A stretch of 42,754 bases of DNA from the NCBI RefSeq assembly GCF_000803215.1, contig NZ_JSXC01000048.1, forward strand, positions 1 to 42,754, given 5' to 3'. A program made the position numbers and the translations under genes. The notes under the pieces were generated by a model that did no database searches, had not been told where the DNA came from, and saw only the letters and a list, made by a program, of their open reading frames with translations. Shown piece after piece: positions 9,555 through 18,246 of the stretch. This stretch comes from Pectobacterium fontis. Lineage in GTDB: Bacteria > Pseudomonadota > Gammaproteobacteria > Enterobacterales > Enterobacteriaceae. Within the stretch, counting starts at the first letter, position 1; each line of letters opens with the position of its first letter.

Positions 9555-10073
9555 TTAGAAAGCGCTGGTGTCTTTGAACAGGCCCACTTTCAATTCGTCT
9601 GCGGTATAGATCTGTTGGCCGTCGACCAGTACTTCGCCATCAGCAATACCCATCACCAAACGGCGATTAATTACGCGTTTGAAGTGAATGCGGTAAGTGA
9701 CTTTTTTCGCGGTCGGCAGTACTTGTCCGGTGAATTTTACTTCACCCACGCCGAGTGCGCGGCCTTTGCCTTCACCACCCAGCCAGCCCAGATAGAAGCC
9801 AACCAACTGCCACATGGCATCCAGACCGAGGCAGCCTGGCATCACCGGATCGCCGATGAAATGGCAACCGAAGAACCACAGGTCAGGCGTGATATCCAAT
9901 TCGGCTTCCACATAGCCTTTGCCATACTTACCGCCGTCTTCCGTCATTTTAACGACGCGGTCCATCATGAGCATGTTAGGGGCTGGCAACTGAGGGCCTT
10001 GCGGGCCGAAAAGTTCACCACGACTGGAGGCAAGGAGGTCTTCTTTTGTATAGGATTCGCGTTTATCTACCAT
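9555..10073 (-). CDS. fabA: 3-hydroxydecanoyl-ACP dehydratase/isomerase FabA
   Basis: Dehydrates 3-hydroxydecanoyl-ACP and isomerises the trans-2 product to cis-3, starting unsaturated fatty acid synthesis in the cytoplasm. The 172-residue hot-dog-fold protein carries the catalytic pair His71 and Asp85 in [19 protein letters not shown]; the mature E. coli numbering is 70 and 84. The length matches the family. Upstream lie a perfect FabR palindrome and a FadR-like site, the expected dual control (FadR activates, FabR represses). Confidence 0.98.
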   Translation of the reverse strand: MVDKRESYTKEDLLASSRGELFGPQGPQLPAPNMLMMDRVVKMTEDGGKYGKGYVEAELDITPDLWFFGCHFIGDPVMPGCLGLDAMWQLVGFYLGWLGGEGKGRALGVGEVKFTGQVLPTAKKVTYRIHFKRVINRRLVMGIADGEVLVDGQQIYTADELKVGLFKDTSAF

Positions 10074-10111
10074 GGTCTCTGTAAGCCTTATTTTAATGAA
10101 GCACGCAGGTT

Positions 10112-10129
10112 AGCGTACACCTGTACGCT
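10112..10129 (-). promoter_or_regulatory. FabR operator of fabA
   Basis: AGCGTACACCTGTACGCT on the plus strand has perfect 8-bp arms around a 2-nt centre, and matches the FabR target upstream of fabA and fabB in enterobacteria as I recall it. It lies 39 nt before the fabA start and overlaps the likely -10 region. Confidence 0.8.
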
Positions 10130-10144
10130 GGGCAAGTCTGTTGC

Positions 10145-10161
10145 GTCTGGTTGAACCAGTT
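10145..10161 (-). promoter_or_regulatory. FadR-like operator upstream of fabA
   Basis: The reverse strand reads AACTGGTTCAACCAGAC, close to the FadR consensus AACTGGTCNGACNAGTT, with a perfect CTGGTT-N-AACCAG palindrome at its core. It begins 15 nt upstream of the FabR site and abuts the lonH stop codon. Confidence 0.5.
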
Positions 10162-10164
10162 GGT

Positions 10165-11892
10165 TTAACGGAAAAACCAAGGGAAACGTCTGCGCTCTTG
10201 CGGTGCAATTTGTCCAATTCTTTCACGAATCGCGGCTAACAGATTTGGCTGTTGCTCATCGTCATAGGCAAAATTGGTCAGCAATGACACGGCTTCCGGC
10301 GCAGTTTCTACTGGGAATAAATGGAATTTCCCTTCGCGCACAGCCTCAACGACATCTTCCTGCAAACAGAGATGGCGTAGGTTAGCCGCAGGTAAAATCA
10401 CCCCCTGAGTTCCTGTTAATCCACGACGCTGGCAGACTTCAAAGAACCCTTCGATTTTCTCATTTACGCCGCCAATCGGTTGAACGTGGCCAAATTGGTC
10501 GACGGAACCAGTAACGGCGAACTGCTGATTGATGGGGCGCAAGGAGAGGGCGCTGATCAGCGCACACAGTTCAGCGAGTGAAGCGCTGTCACCATCAACT
10601 TCACTGTAGGATTGCTCGAAGACCATGGATGCGGAGAAAGGAAGCTGTTGGTCAAGCTCCAGTTCGGTAATCAGGAACGCCTGCATGATCATCATGCCTT
10701 TAGCATGCAAATTGCCAGCCAGTTCGGCTTTGCGCTCGACATCAGTGAATTCACCGTCACCAGCATGAACGACACAGCTAATACGTGTCGGTTCGCCAAA
10801 GGCGACGGGGTAGCCAGGGAATTCCAGTACGGAAAGTCCATTAACCTGACCGACGACTTCGCCTTCTGTTTCGATCAAAATCTGGCCTAATTCTATTTCA
10901 TCCTGCATGCGCTCACGCAGGTAGCCTTCACGCCATTGGCGAGCGGCAACGGCGTCAACCAGCGCTTGCTCCGTAATCTGCCCATCTCTGGCGTACAGTG
11001 AGGCATATTTTAACTGACTGATTAACCACCGCGGGCATAATGGCAAATTCCCCTGATCGCCGCTGTAGCGTACTGCAATGTTCACTAATGCCGACCAGGC
11101 ATCCGCGTCCAGCAACGGCAGTTGATTCTCGCTGCATAGTGCATTGATGTAGGCACACCAGCGCGCCATGTCATCCGTTTCAATCAATTGCAATTGTGCT
11201 TCGAACTCACCGTAAATCGCGTGTTCACCTAATTCCGGCTCCATATCATGAATATCAGCCAGACTTTCCCTGTCACCGAGAATAATCAGGCGAATATCAA
11301 GCGGCATGGGCGGTACATCAATAGGAAGCGGTTTGCGTTCGTCTGGCGATAGCCAACGGTAGATTCCTTCAGCCATAATCTGCTTCAGACGCAGCCACAT
11401 CAACGGTTGGGCCAGCAACGCTCTGGCTGATAGGATCAGCGTACCGCCATTAACCTGATGAATCAGTCCTGGGTGCAGCGTGATCTCATCGTGAAAATTG
11501 CGCACACAGCCGAAGAGCTGTTCAGGCTCAATCCACTCCTGATAGCCGCAGGATTGCTGTGCCGCGAAATTATCCGCAGGCTGCGTGGCGGTTTCTACCC
11601 GAATATGACGGCCCTCAATGATATATTTACTGCCATGTATCACCCCGGAGTCTGGCCTGATGGCGTTCAGCACACGAGCGATCAATGCCATATATTCATC
11701 GTTCTCTTGTGCTTTCAACAGCATAAAGCGGGAAGGAGATCGAGGGTGGCAAAAGAGCGTCAGGCTGTCTTCCAGACGCGACTGAATAGCGGAGAATTCA
11801 GCAGGAGCAAGCTGAGCTGCCTGAGTGAATAGCGTTTGATAAGGCGTATTATTCGGCAGTAAATGCTGCCATGAGAGTCGGTTACTGGTCAA
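10165..11892 (-). CDS. lonH: Lon-family protease LonH/YcbZ
   Basis: A putative ATP-independent or degenerate Lon-like protease. The C-terminal domain has the Lon Ser-Lys dyad: Ser436 in VDGDSASLAELC and Lys479 in PIGGVNEKIEG. The 43-residue spacing equals that in E. coli Lon. The N-terminal 350 residues match YcbZ but show no clear Walker A motif. There is no ATG near the N-terminus. TTG at 11892 aligns with the E. coli start, while TTG at 11934 overlaps a TATAAT sequence and looks more like promoter. It is upstream of fabA on the same strand, as in E. coli. The start is uncertain. Confidence 0.88.
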   Translation of the reverse strand: MTSNRLSWQHLLPNNTPYQTLFTQAAQLAPAEFSAIQSRLEDSLTLFCHPRSPSRFMLLKAQENDEYMALIARVLNAIRPDSGVIHGSKYIIEGRHIRVETATQPADNFAAQQSCGYQEWIEPEQLFGCVRNFHDEITLHPGLIHQVNGGTLILSARALLAQPLMWLRLKQIMAEGIYRWLSPDERKPLPIDVPPMPLDIRLIILGDRESLADIHDMEPELGEHAIYGEFEAQLQLIETDDMARWCAYINALCSENQLPLLDADAWSALVNIAVRYSGDQGNLPLCPRWLISQLKYASLYARDGQITEQALVDAVAARQWREGYLRERMQDEIELGQILIETEGEVVGQVNGLSVLEFPGYPVAFGEPTRISCVVHAGDGEFTDVERKAELAGNLHAKGMMIMQAFLITELELDQQLPFSASMVFEQSYSEVDGDSASLAELCALISALSLRPINQQFAVTGSVDQFGHVQPIGGVNEKIEGFFEVCQRRGLTGTQGVILPAANLRHLCLQEDVVEAVREGKFHLFPVETAPEAVSLLTNFAYDDEQQPNLLAAIRERIGQIAPQERRRFPWFFR

Positions 11893-12111
11893 AGTATCAA
11901 TGTAATCGTCTGAAGGAAAAGCGTGATTATACAAGAATAATGCGAACTGCGCATAAGGAGAGTCATCTCTCCGTCATCTTTAACACGCCGCAGCATGGAC
12001 GGTGTTCGGCTAATTGTCTTAAAAGCTGTCAGAAAACCGCCAGAAAGCGGTCAAAATTAGGGAAAACTGTTATGCTGAAAGCAACGTTACGCGGTCACTG
12101 AAGACTTTAAT

Positions 12112-12564
12112 ATGAAATATCAACAACTAGAAAATCTTGAGTGCGGGTGGAAATGGAAATACCTGGTAAAAAAACATCGGGAGGGAGAAAAAATCACGCG
12201 TTTTCTGGAGCAAAGTGCTGCGGATGACGCCGTACAAGCATTGCTTAAAATGGAAAACCAGCCAGTGAGAGTACTGGAGTGGATTGCGCAATGTATGAAT
12301 CCCACCTTAGAAAATCGTATGAAGCAAACGATCCGCGCACGGCGTAAGCGCCATTTCAATGCTGAGCACCAACATACGCGTAAGAAATCGATCGATCTGG
12401 AATATCTGGTCTGGCAACGTCTTGCGGGCCTCGCTCAGAGACGGGGAGCGACCCTGTCAGAAACGATTGTGCAGCTAATTGAAGATGCCGAACATAAAGA
12501 AAAATATGCCAGCCAGATGTCACTACTTAAACAGGATTTGAAAGCCATTCTTAATAAAGACTAA
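12112..12564 (+). CDS. matP: Macrodomain Ter protein MatP
   Basis: Organises the chromosome terminus by binding matS sites and recruiting ZapB and the division machinery. The 150-residue length equals E. coli MatP. The N-terminal helical bundle is followed by a ribbon-helix-helix region ([27 protein letters not shown]) and a C-terminal coiled coil ([21 protein letters not shown]). It is divergent from lonH and convergent with ompA, the E. coli order. No matS site (GTGAC-N3-GTCAC) was found in the window by eye. Confidence 0.97.
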   Translation: MKYQQLENLECGWKWKYLVKKHREGEKITRFLEQSAADDAVQALLKMENQPVRVLEWIAQCMNPTLENRMKQTIRARRKRHFNAEHQHTRKKSIDLEYLVWQRLAGLAQRRGATLSETIVQLIEDAEHKEKYASQMSLLKQDLKAILNKD

Positions 12565-12607
12565 ACGTGATAGACGTTTGCCTTAACCCTTGCTGACAAA
12601 CAGACAT

Positions 12608-12636
12608 AAAAAAACCTCGCCGAAGCGAGGTTTTTT
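12608..12636. terminator. Bidirectional terminator between matP and ompA
   Basis: CCTCGC-CGAA-GCGAGG is flanked by an A run and a T run, so it can terminate both convergent genes. It lies 11 nt after the ompA stop codon. Confidence 0.9.
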
Positions 12637-12646
12637 CGTTAATAAC

Positions 12647-13732
12647 TTAAGCCTGTGGCTGAGTTACAACGTCTTTGATGCCTTTAACTTCGATCTCTAC
12701 GCGACGATCTGGTGCCAGGCAGTCGATCAGCGCAGCACGAGGTTTCACGTTGTCACAGGTAGAACCTGTAACAGGTTGAGATTTACCTAAGCCGCGAGCA
12801 GAAACTTTGTTCGCAGGGATACCTTTAGAAACCAGATAATCAACGACGCTCTGTGCACGTTTTTCAGACAGCGCATGGTTGTACTGCTCTGAACCTAAAC
12901 GGTCAGTGAAGCCCAGAACAACAACGGAACCGTCTTTCGGATCCAGAGAGCTCAACTGGGTGTACAGTTGATCCAGTGATTGCTGGCCTTCTGCTTTCAG
13001 CGTTGCTTTGTTGAAGTTGAACAGGACGTCAGATTTCAGGGTGAAACGCTTAGTTTCAACAACTGGAGCCGGAGCTGGAGTTGGAGCCGGAGCAACAACT
13101 GGCGCTACGCGGTCATCCTGGCCGAAACGGTAAGACAGGCCAACGCTCATCAGCATGTTGTCTGGACGGGCACCAACGGTACCAGCATCACCAATGTTGC
13201 TAACCCATTGGTAGTCAACACGAGTAGCCCAGTTTTTGTCGATGGCATATTCAACACCGATAGCAGCCAGCGGGGAAACGCCAGTGTCATTGTTATTGAT
13301 GTCGCCGCCGCCGATAGCCGCGTGGCTGTCAGCACGCCATACCAGACCACCCAGACGGGTGTAAACATCCAGATCAGGCATTACTGGGTAGCTCAGTTTA
13401 GCAGCCAGTTGAACGCCTTGAGCTTTGAAGCTTGCGCTGTCTGTTCCGCTAGTCGTTGAACCTGCATACTTCATGCGGCCCAGCCAGTCGTAGCCCAGTT
13501 CAAAGCCCAGGTACGGGTTGGCTTGATAACCAACAAATGCACCAGCACCTAATTTGCTTTTGATTGGGTTGTTGTTGATACCAGTGTAACCATTTCCGTA
13601 GAAACCAGTATCGTGGAATTGAGACACGCCCAATTTACCACCGGTGTACCAGGTATTGTCTTTAGGAGCTGCTTGCGCGATGGTCGCGAAGCTAGCCAGT
13701 GCCACTGCAACTGCGATAGCTGTTTTTTTCAT
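12647..13732 (-). CDS. ompA: Outer membrane protein OmpA
   Basis: A major outer-membrane porin-like protein tethering the outer membrane to peptidoglycan. The 361-residue precursor has a 21-residue signal peptide (cleavage after AQA, mature start APKDNTWY) and an eight-strand barrel ending near GLSYRFGQ. A Pro/Ala hinge ([10 protein letters not shown]) leads to the peptidoglycan-binding domain with [20 protein letters not shown]. The start at 13732 has GAGG 6-7 nt upstream, and a longer frame has no support. Promoter, CRP-like site and a leader of about 110 nt lie upstream, and the leader resembles the E. coli MicA-regulated leader near the start codon. Confidence 0.98.
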   Translation of the reverse strand: MKKTAIAVAVALASFATIAQAAPKDNTWYTGGKLGVSQFHDTGFYGNGYTGINNNPIKSKLGAGAFVGYQANPYLGFELGYDWLGRMKYAGSTTSGTDSASFKAQGVQLAAKLSYPVMPDLDVYTRLGGLVWRADSHAAIGGGDINNNDTGVSPLAAIGVEYAIDKNWATRVDYQWVSNIGDAGTVGARPDNMLMSVGLSYRFGQDDRVAPVVAPAPTPAPAPVVETKRFTLKSDVLFNFNKATLKAEGQQSLDQLYTQLSSLDPKDGSVVVLGFTDRLGSEQYNHALSEKRAQSVVDYLVSKGIPANKVSARGLGKSQPVTGSTCDNVKPRAALIDCLAPDRRVEIEVKGIKDVVTQPQA

Positions 13733-13849
13733 TTTACGCCTCATTATCATCCAAATCGGCAATTAACCCGGAGGGGTAATAAACCTTTGGTTAAAATCCT
13801 TTGATTGGAAACTTTACCCTTATTTATGACTCACTGTCAGTCAACTGAC

Positions 13850-13878
13850 GTTATAAAAGGGCAACTCCAGCGAGTTAA
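13850..13878 (-). promoter_or_regulatory. ompA core promoter
   Basis: The reverse strand has TTAACT (13873-13878), a 17-bp spacer and TATAAC (13850-13855). The flanking GTTGTAGACTTTA matches the E. coli ompA promoter as I remember it. The predicted start point near 13843 gives a leader of about 110 nt. Confidence 0.7.
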
Positions 13879-13912
13879 AGTCTACAACGTGATGAGAAAG
13901 TTACAAGTATGA

Positions 13913-13928
13913 TGTGATTTACATCATA
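13913..13928. promoter_or_regulatory. CRP-like site upstream of ompA
   Basis: TGTGA-TTTACA-TCATA matches the CRP half-sites at 9 of 10 positions. It is also inside the perfect inverted repeat TATGATGT-N5-ACATCATA (13908-13928). It is centred about 77 bp upstream of the predicted ompA start point. Confidence 0.5.
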
Positions 13929-14094
13929 AGAAAATCGCACGATTCATACATACTTGCTAACAAATAGTCGAAGCTTTTGACAGATCTTACGCCTTTTAGC
14001 TGTATTAAAAACATCCAAAAAGCCCACGGAATAGCGCTCTGCGGCGATCGACAAGGCATAGAGCTTGGATTGGTTGAGAAAATTCTTAATTTAC
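13929..14094. other. sulA-ompA intergenic remainder
   Basis: Together with the ompA leader and promoter this makes a 362-nt gap between ompA and sulA. I see no further gene and no clear sulA terminator here. Confidence 0.5.
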
Positions 14095-14598
14095 TTAATG
14101 ATACAATGTCGAATGAATTTTAAGGCTAGGAAACAGTCTATAGGCGTCCCCTCCAGTACTTTCTGGCCGCATAATAAAGCCGTATGTATTTCCTGCCTGC
14201 GCGGCGTGCCGCAATCGAACCTTCTCTTCTTCCGTCAATTCGTGCGCTAGCCAGCATAAAACAGCGCTGTAATTTCCTGTCAGCAAGGCTCTTTCCATCG
14301 CATCCACAGTAAACAGCGGATTGATGTGGTGAAGTTGTATCATTTTATCTAGCGGTAATCCGGATTGCTGTACCCAAGGTCGGCTTAATCTTTGCTGGGG
14401 GGAGAGCCACAGTAGCCAGCGAGATTGTGTACCTAGCTGTTGTAGTAGCGGTAATAACAGGTGGGTGACTATGGGCTGCTCGGCGTTGTACACGATTTCA
14501 CTGATAATTCCGCCCGTAGCCACCGAGGCTTCTGCTGCCTGTTTGTTTGCAGAGAATGACGACTGAACATTGTGAGAGCTGATTGATTGTGTACGCAT
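14095..14598 (-). CDS. sulA: SOS cell division inhibitor SulA
   Basis: Blocks FtsZ polymerisation during the SOS response and is removed by Lon. The 167-residue product is about the family length. It has a variable N-terminus, then a core with [25 protein letters not shown] and a C-terminal [18 protein letters not shown] consensus LexA box starts 23 nt upstream of the ATG, so SOS control is directly supported. The C-terminal tail ends in His (LYH), as needed for Lon recognition in E. coli SulA. It is upstream of ompA on the same strand. Confidence 0.96.
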   Translation of the reverse strand: MRTQSISSHNVQSSFSANKQAAEASVATGGIISEIVYNAEQPIVTHLLLPLLQQLGTQSRWLLWLSPQQRLSRPWVQQSGLPLDKMIQLHHINPLFTVDAMERALLTGNYSAVLCWLAHELTEEEKVRLRHAAQAGNTYGFIMRPESTGGDAYRLFPSLKIHSTLYH

Positions 14599-14621
14599 AA
14601 TGAGTCCTACCCATAGTGTTA

Positions 14622-14637
14622 CTGTATGAACGTACAG
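14622..14637. promoter_or_regulatory. LexA box of sulA
   Basis: CTGTATGAACGTACAG fits CTGT-N8-ACAG exactly and is extended by TA on both sides (14620-14639). It lies 23 nt upstream of the sulA start. Confidence 0.93.
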
Positions 14638-14820
14638 TACATTCAGTGTGCGTGAAAATCAACCTGATTTTTTGAAAGCGCTTCGCATATTCCTTATGCA
14701 ACAGACAGCAAACACATTTACTGTTTGAAGCTACCTCGGGGCTGTGTTTAATTATTTGTTCCTGCTACGGATATTTTGATTGTTCAGGTAGGGATCATTT
14801 CAATACTAAGGATTACGGCA

Positions 14821-15441
14821 ATGAAGCAACTATGTAAAAAAAGGATTTTTCAATCTCAGCAGTCTTTTTCATGTTTGGGGGACATCACTTCGCGTTCCCA
14901 GTTTGGTGGCTACAGCATCGCAGCAAATAAAACGATTTTTGGACTGGTATCGGAAGGGGAGCTTTATCTTCGCGCGAGTAAGAAAGATGAAAAATATTTT
15001 CAGCAGCGTGATATGCCTAATCTGATTTATACCAAACGCGGTATACCCGTTCCGTTGAACTACTTTCTTGTCAATGAAGCATTATGGCAAGAACCTGTGC
15101 AGCTTTTGTATTTTGCCCGTCTGGCGTTGTTGGGCGCGCAGTATGATAAAGCGACCACGAGTAAGAATGGGCGGTTAAAGGATCTTCCGAATCTGAACCA
15201 TGATATTGAACGCCTGCTATGGAAAGCGGGGATAACGAATGTCGATGAATTACAGCATTATGGTGCAAAAAACAGCTATCTTGAGTTGCGGAAGGTTCGA
15301 GCTAATTTGAGTGTCAATGTGTTACTGGCGCTTGCTGGTGCCATTTGTGGCACGCATCAGGCGGCATTGCCCCGCAGTATCCGCAACGAGTTGTTGGAAT
15401 GGTATAAGAACAACACGGTTTCCAAAGGACCAAAGTACTAG
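14821..15441 (+). CDS. sxy: Sxy/TfoX competence regulator
   Basis: A co-activator that with CRP turns on CRP-S promoters of DNA-uptake genes. The 206-residue product has the N-terminal TfoX domain (SQFGGYSIAANKTIFGLVSEGELYLRA, residues 20-100) and the C-terminal TfoX helical domain (DLPNLNHDIERLLWKAGITNVDEL onward). ATG at 14821 is preceded by AAGGA at 9 nt; the longer frame has no ribosome-binding site. It is divergent from sulA and convergent with yccS, ending 15 nt from it, as in E. coli. I could not identify its own CRP-S site. Confidence 0.95.
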   Translation: MKQLCKKRIFQSQQSFSCLGDITSRSQFGGYSIAANKTIFGLVSEGELYLRASKKDEKYFQQRDMPNLIYTKRGIPVPLNYFLVNEALWQEPVQLLYFARLALLGAQYDKATTSKNGRLKDLPNLNHDIERLLWKAGITNVDELQHYGAKNSYLELRKVRANLSVNVLLALAGAICGTHQAALPRSIRNELLEWYKNNTVSKGPKY

Positions 15442-15456
15442 GAATACATCATGTTT

Positions 15457-17592
15457 TTACTGTGTCATCATGTCATTTTTTAGCTGAACGAGTTCGGGTA
15501 AGAGACCGATTAGCAGGCCAATTTGCTGAATAATGAGCGATTCTTTGCTGTCTGACTCGGGTGAGAGGGATTGAATACTGGCGGCAATGGTTTTCAATCC
15601 CTGATTGATTCGCAAACTTTCTTCTTCACGATGGTGTAGCGCGTCATCAACATGACACACCGCATCATCCAGCAATTGTAGCGTTTCCGCTGAGGTAATT
15701 TTCCCTCGGTGTGCGCCGAGTGTGGAAATATAGCTTAGCAACGTATGATTTAGGCACATGAAGCGGAATGCTATATCCAGTTTGCTTCTGACCGTATGGG
15801 GTTCTGAAGACATATTCGACACAACAGACGCCAGCTCTGCGTCGCAGTTATGCGCGTCGCGGCGTGCAATGCGATAAGGCAGGCTATTATCTTTCCCCTG
15901 ATGATATTGAACCATAATCGCGTCCAGATAACGGCAGTTGGCATTTAATGTCTTATCAATAACGGTTGGCAGACCGCGAAAATGCCAGTCGGGCCAGATA
16001 AAGTTCACCGCCAGCCACGCGATAGCGCACCCCAATAAAGTATCGATAATACGCGGCACCGCGACTTCAAAGCCTTCACCCAGCAGATTGAAACAGAGCA
16101 GGACAAGTAGCGTAATAAACATGGTGGCATGTGCGTATTGTACGTTGCGAAAGGCGAAAAATAGTACGCCGCTAATGACGATCAGCGTCAGTTGCCCTTC
16201 CAACGAAGGAACAAAGTACAAGATAGGTAGGCCGAGTAAAATACCGGTTAAGGTGCCGATAACCCTCAGCGTCAACCGCCGTCGCGTCGCATTATAGTTA
16301 GGCTGACAAACGAACAAGCTGGTCAGCAGAATCCAATAACCGTGTTGCAATCCCGTGATCTGAATTAACGTGTAGCCGCTACAGAGCAGCACGGACATAC
16401 GAATGGCGTGGCGAAACAGCGCCGACTGAGGTGTCAGGTGGCGGCTAATACGCAAGCGGATATCGCTCCAACCTGTGATTTTGTCATCTGCCAGCGTATT
16501 TTCTGGGTTGTTTTCTTGCTCAATAGCCTGTTCAGATTCGATGGTCGCCAACTGAGCATCAATAGCGCGCAGGTTGTTCAAGAGATAAGTGAGCGCCTTG
16601 ATTTGCGTGGTATCTGCCATGTTGTTGGCCGCGATACGCGCAATAGCGGATTCGAGATGCACAAAAGCTCGCTCAATACGGCTGTTATGCTGATATTTTT
16701 GATGCAGCAGAATAGAGTGTGACAACTGCTGACAGGCTTTGGCCTGCATGGTCAGTAGACGCTGAAAACGAAATAAGACGTCGCTATAGCGAAACTTTTC
16801 ACGTAATTGTGGATAGTAAACATGCGATGAGCTGGCCCGTTCGTGAATATCCTGTGCGACAAAATAGTAATGCAGTGTTTGACGCGTGCCGCGTTGACCG
16901 CGATCGCCACGTAGCCGCGTTAGCAACGAGGATTTGGTCTGATTAAGCGTCGTAACCAGTTGACTGTTTGCCATCGCGACGTCAATTAAGGGCTTGTCCG
17001 TTTCTTCTTCTATGTCGGGATCGAACAGGTTGGCTTTGGTATCCAGATAGCGAGCCAACTGCTGATAACACTGCGCGAGGTTGTCCTGTAGCGGGCGGAT
17101 GGGGAAGATTAGATGACCAAGCAGCGTAAGCAAATTGTACCAGGATGCCCCGATCAACAACATGATGGGTTGTTGATACCAGTTATCGTAAAGCGATATT
17201 CCCAGCATGGTGTAAATCGCGATCAGCAGCGCACCGAAGGCGATGGTCGCATAGCGCTGCCCCAAGGCTCCGAGCAGGATAAAACCGCAGGTTGATACTG
17301 CCAGACCAAGGCCGAATAGCCAGGGATACGGAAAAAGCAGTTCGATCGAAACAGAGGCAATAAAAAAGCAGGCAAGCGTAATGAACAAATTACGTAAACG
17401 CCCGGCAAGGCGATCGTCAAGGTCGGTCAACGCGGCCGCGACGACGCCAAGTGTAACAGGAATAGTCGATGTTGGCTGACCTAGCCACCAGGGAACGGCC
17501 GCTGCGCCACTGAGTGCAATGAGGATGCGGATGGTATACAGCCAACTGCTGTTATACACATAGCGACGAATACCAGGGGCGAAGGTGAACAA
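15457..17592 (-). CDS. yccS: YccS family integral membrane protein (FUSC-like)
   Basis: A 711-residue inner-membrane protein with two sets of about five to six hydrophobic segments (residues 20-165 and 395-530), separated by a soluble helical domain. This is the duplicated FUSC/aromatic acid exporter architecture, of unknown substrate. Signature stretches include LTDLDDRLAGRLRN and SLFVCQPNYNATRRRL. The start is TTG at 17592 with AAGGAT about 9 nt upstream, and its N-terminus aligns with E. coli YccS as recalled. It follows yccF by 20 nt, a probable operon. Confidence 0.93.
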   Translation of the reverse strand: MFTFAPGIRRYVYNSSWLYTIRILIALSGAAAVPWWLGQPTSTIPVTLGVVAAALTDLDDRLAGRLRNLFITLACFFIASVSIELLFPYPWLFGLGLAVSTCGFILLGALGQRYATIAFGALLIAIYTMLGISLYDNWYQQPIMLLIGASWYNLLTLLGHLIFPIRPLQDNLAQCYQQLARYLDTKANLFDPDIEEETDKPLIDVAMANSQLVTTLNQTKSSLLTRLRGDRGQRGTRQTLHYYFVAQDIHERASSSHVYYPQLREKFRYSDVLFRFQRLLTMQAKACQQLSHSILLHQKYQHNSRIERAFVHLESAIARIAANNMADTTQIKALTYLLNNLRAIDAQLATIESEQAIEQENNPENTLADDKITGWSDIRLRISRHLTPQSALFRHAIRMSVLLCSGYTLIQITGLQHGYWILLTSLFVCQPNYNATRRRLTLRVIGTLTGILLGLPILYFVPSLEGQLTLIVISGVLFFAFRNVQYAHATMFITLLVLLCFNLLGEGFEVAVPRIIDTLLGCAIAWLAVNFIWPDWHFRGLPTVIDKTLNANCRYLDAIMVQYHQGKDNSLPYRIARRDAHNCDAELASVVSNMSSEPHTVRSKLDIAFRFMCLNHTLLSYISTLGAHRGKITSAETLQLLDDAVCHVDDALHHREEESLRINQGLKTIAASIQSLSPESDSKESLIIQQIGLLIGLLPELVQLKNDMMTQ

Positions 17593-17612
17593 CGTAATAT
17601 CCTTAGACGCTG

Positions 17613-18059
17613 TTAGCGATAGTGGCGGCGCGCATTATTTTCCCGCGCGGCCTGCGCCAGTTCGATGGAAACCACGCGACGGCCTACTGGCCATAGCGCG
17701 ATAGCGGCAATTTTAAAGTTGGCGATACCAACGGGAATGCCAATGATCGTAATGCACTGAGCGATACCCGTAATAATGTGCGACAGGCACAGCCACCAGC
17801 CAAAGAAAATGAACCAGAAGATATTCAGCAGAGAACCGCCTGCACTGAGTATCGCGTTCTTTTCATCCGCGCGAAGTTCATCAACATGGATGGCCTCATT
17901 GCCATAAGGCACAAGCGACAGCTTGGTGATTTCCCAGCATGAACGTGTTAGCGGTAAGGTAAAAATCAGCAGCACGCTGACGAGTGTTGCCAGAAACCAG
18001 GCTAACGTGGTGAAAAAACCACCCAGTATGAAATTAAGGATGTTCAACACAGTACGCAT
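17613..18059 (-). CDS. yccF: YccF family inner-membrane protein
   Basis: A 148-residue protein of unknown function with hydrophobic segments near residues 5-38 and 75-110, and the YccF repeats TLAWFLATLVSVLLIFTLPLTR and GIPVGIANFKIAAIALWPVGRRVV. The length equals E. coli YccF. First gene of yccF-yccS and divergent from helD. Confidence 0.93.
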   Translation of the reverse strand: MRTVLNILNFILGGFFTTLAWFLATLVSVLLIFTLPLTRSCWEITKLSLVPYGNEAIHVDELRADEKNAILSAGGSLLNIFWFIFFGWWLCLSHIITGIAQCITIIGIPVGIANFKIAAIALWPVGRRVVSIELAQAARENNARRHYR

Positions 18060-18246
18060 AATCTCTCCTGCACGTAATTAAGGTAACCAAACTCACTGGT
18101 GGTAAAAGAATTATCACATTAAGCAGCAGGATATTCTAACCTGTTTTTAAGGCTAGAGCCTGAAGTCCGATAACAGGTAAACTAGGGAACAGAGAAACGA
18201 CATGCAATAGACGAACATCCTCTCACCTGGTCATGGCGCGAACATC

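Noticed and set aside
12112-12564. matS sites for MatP in the window
   Set aside because: Checked GTGAC occurrences by eye; none was followed by N3-GTCAC.
14640-14820. CRP-S site in the sxy promoter
   Set aside because: Expected from E. coli, but no convincing match was seen.
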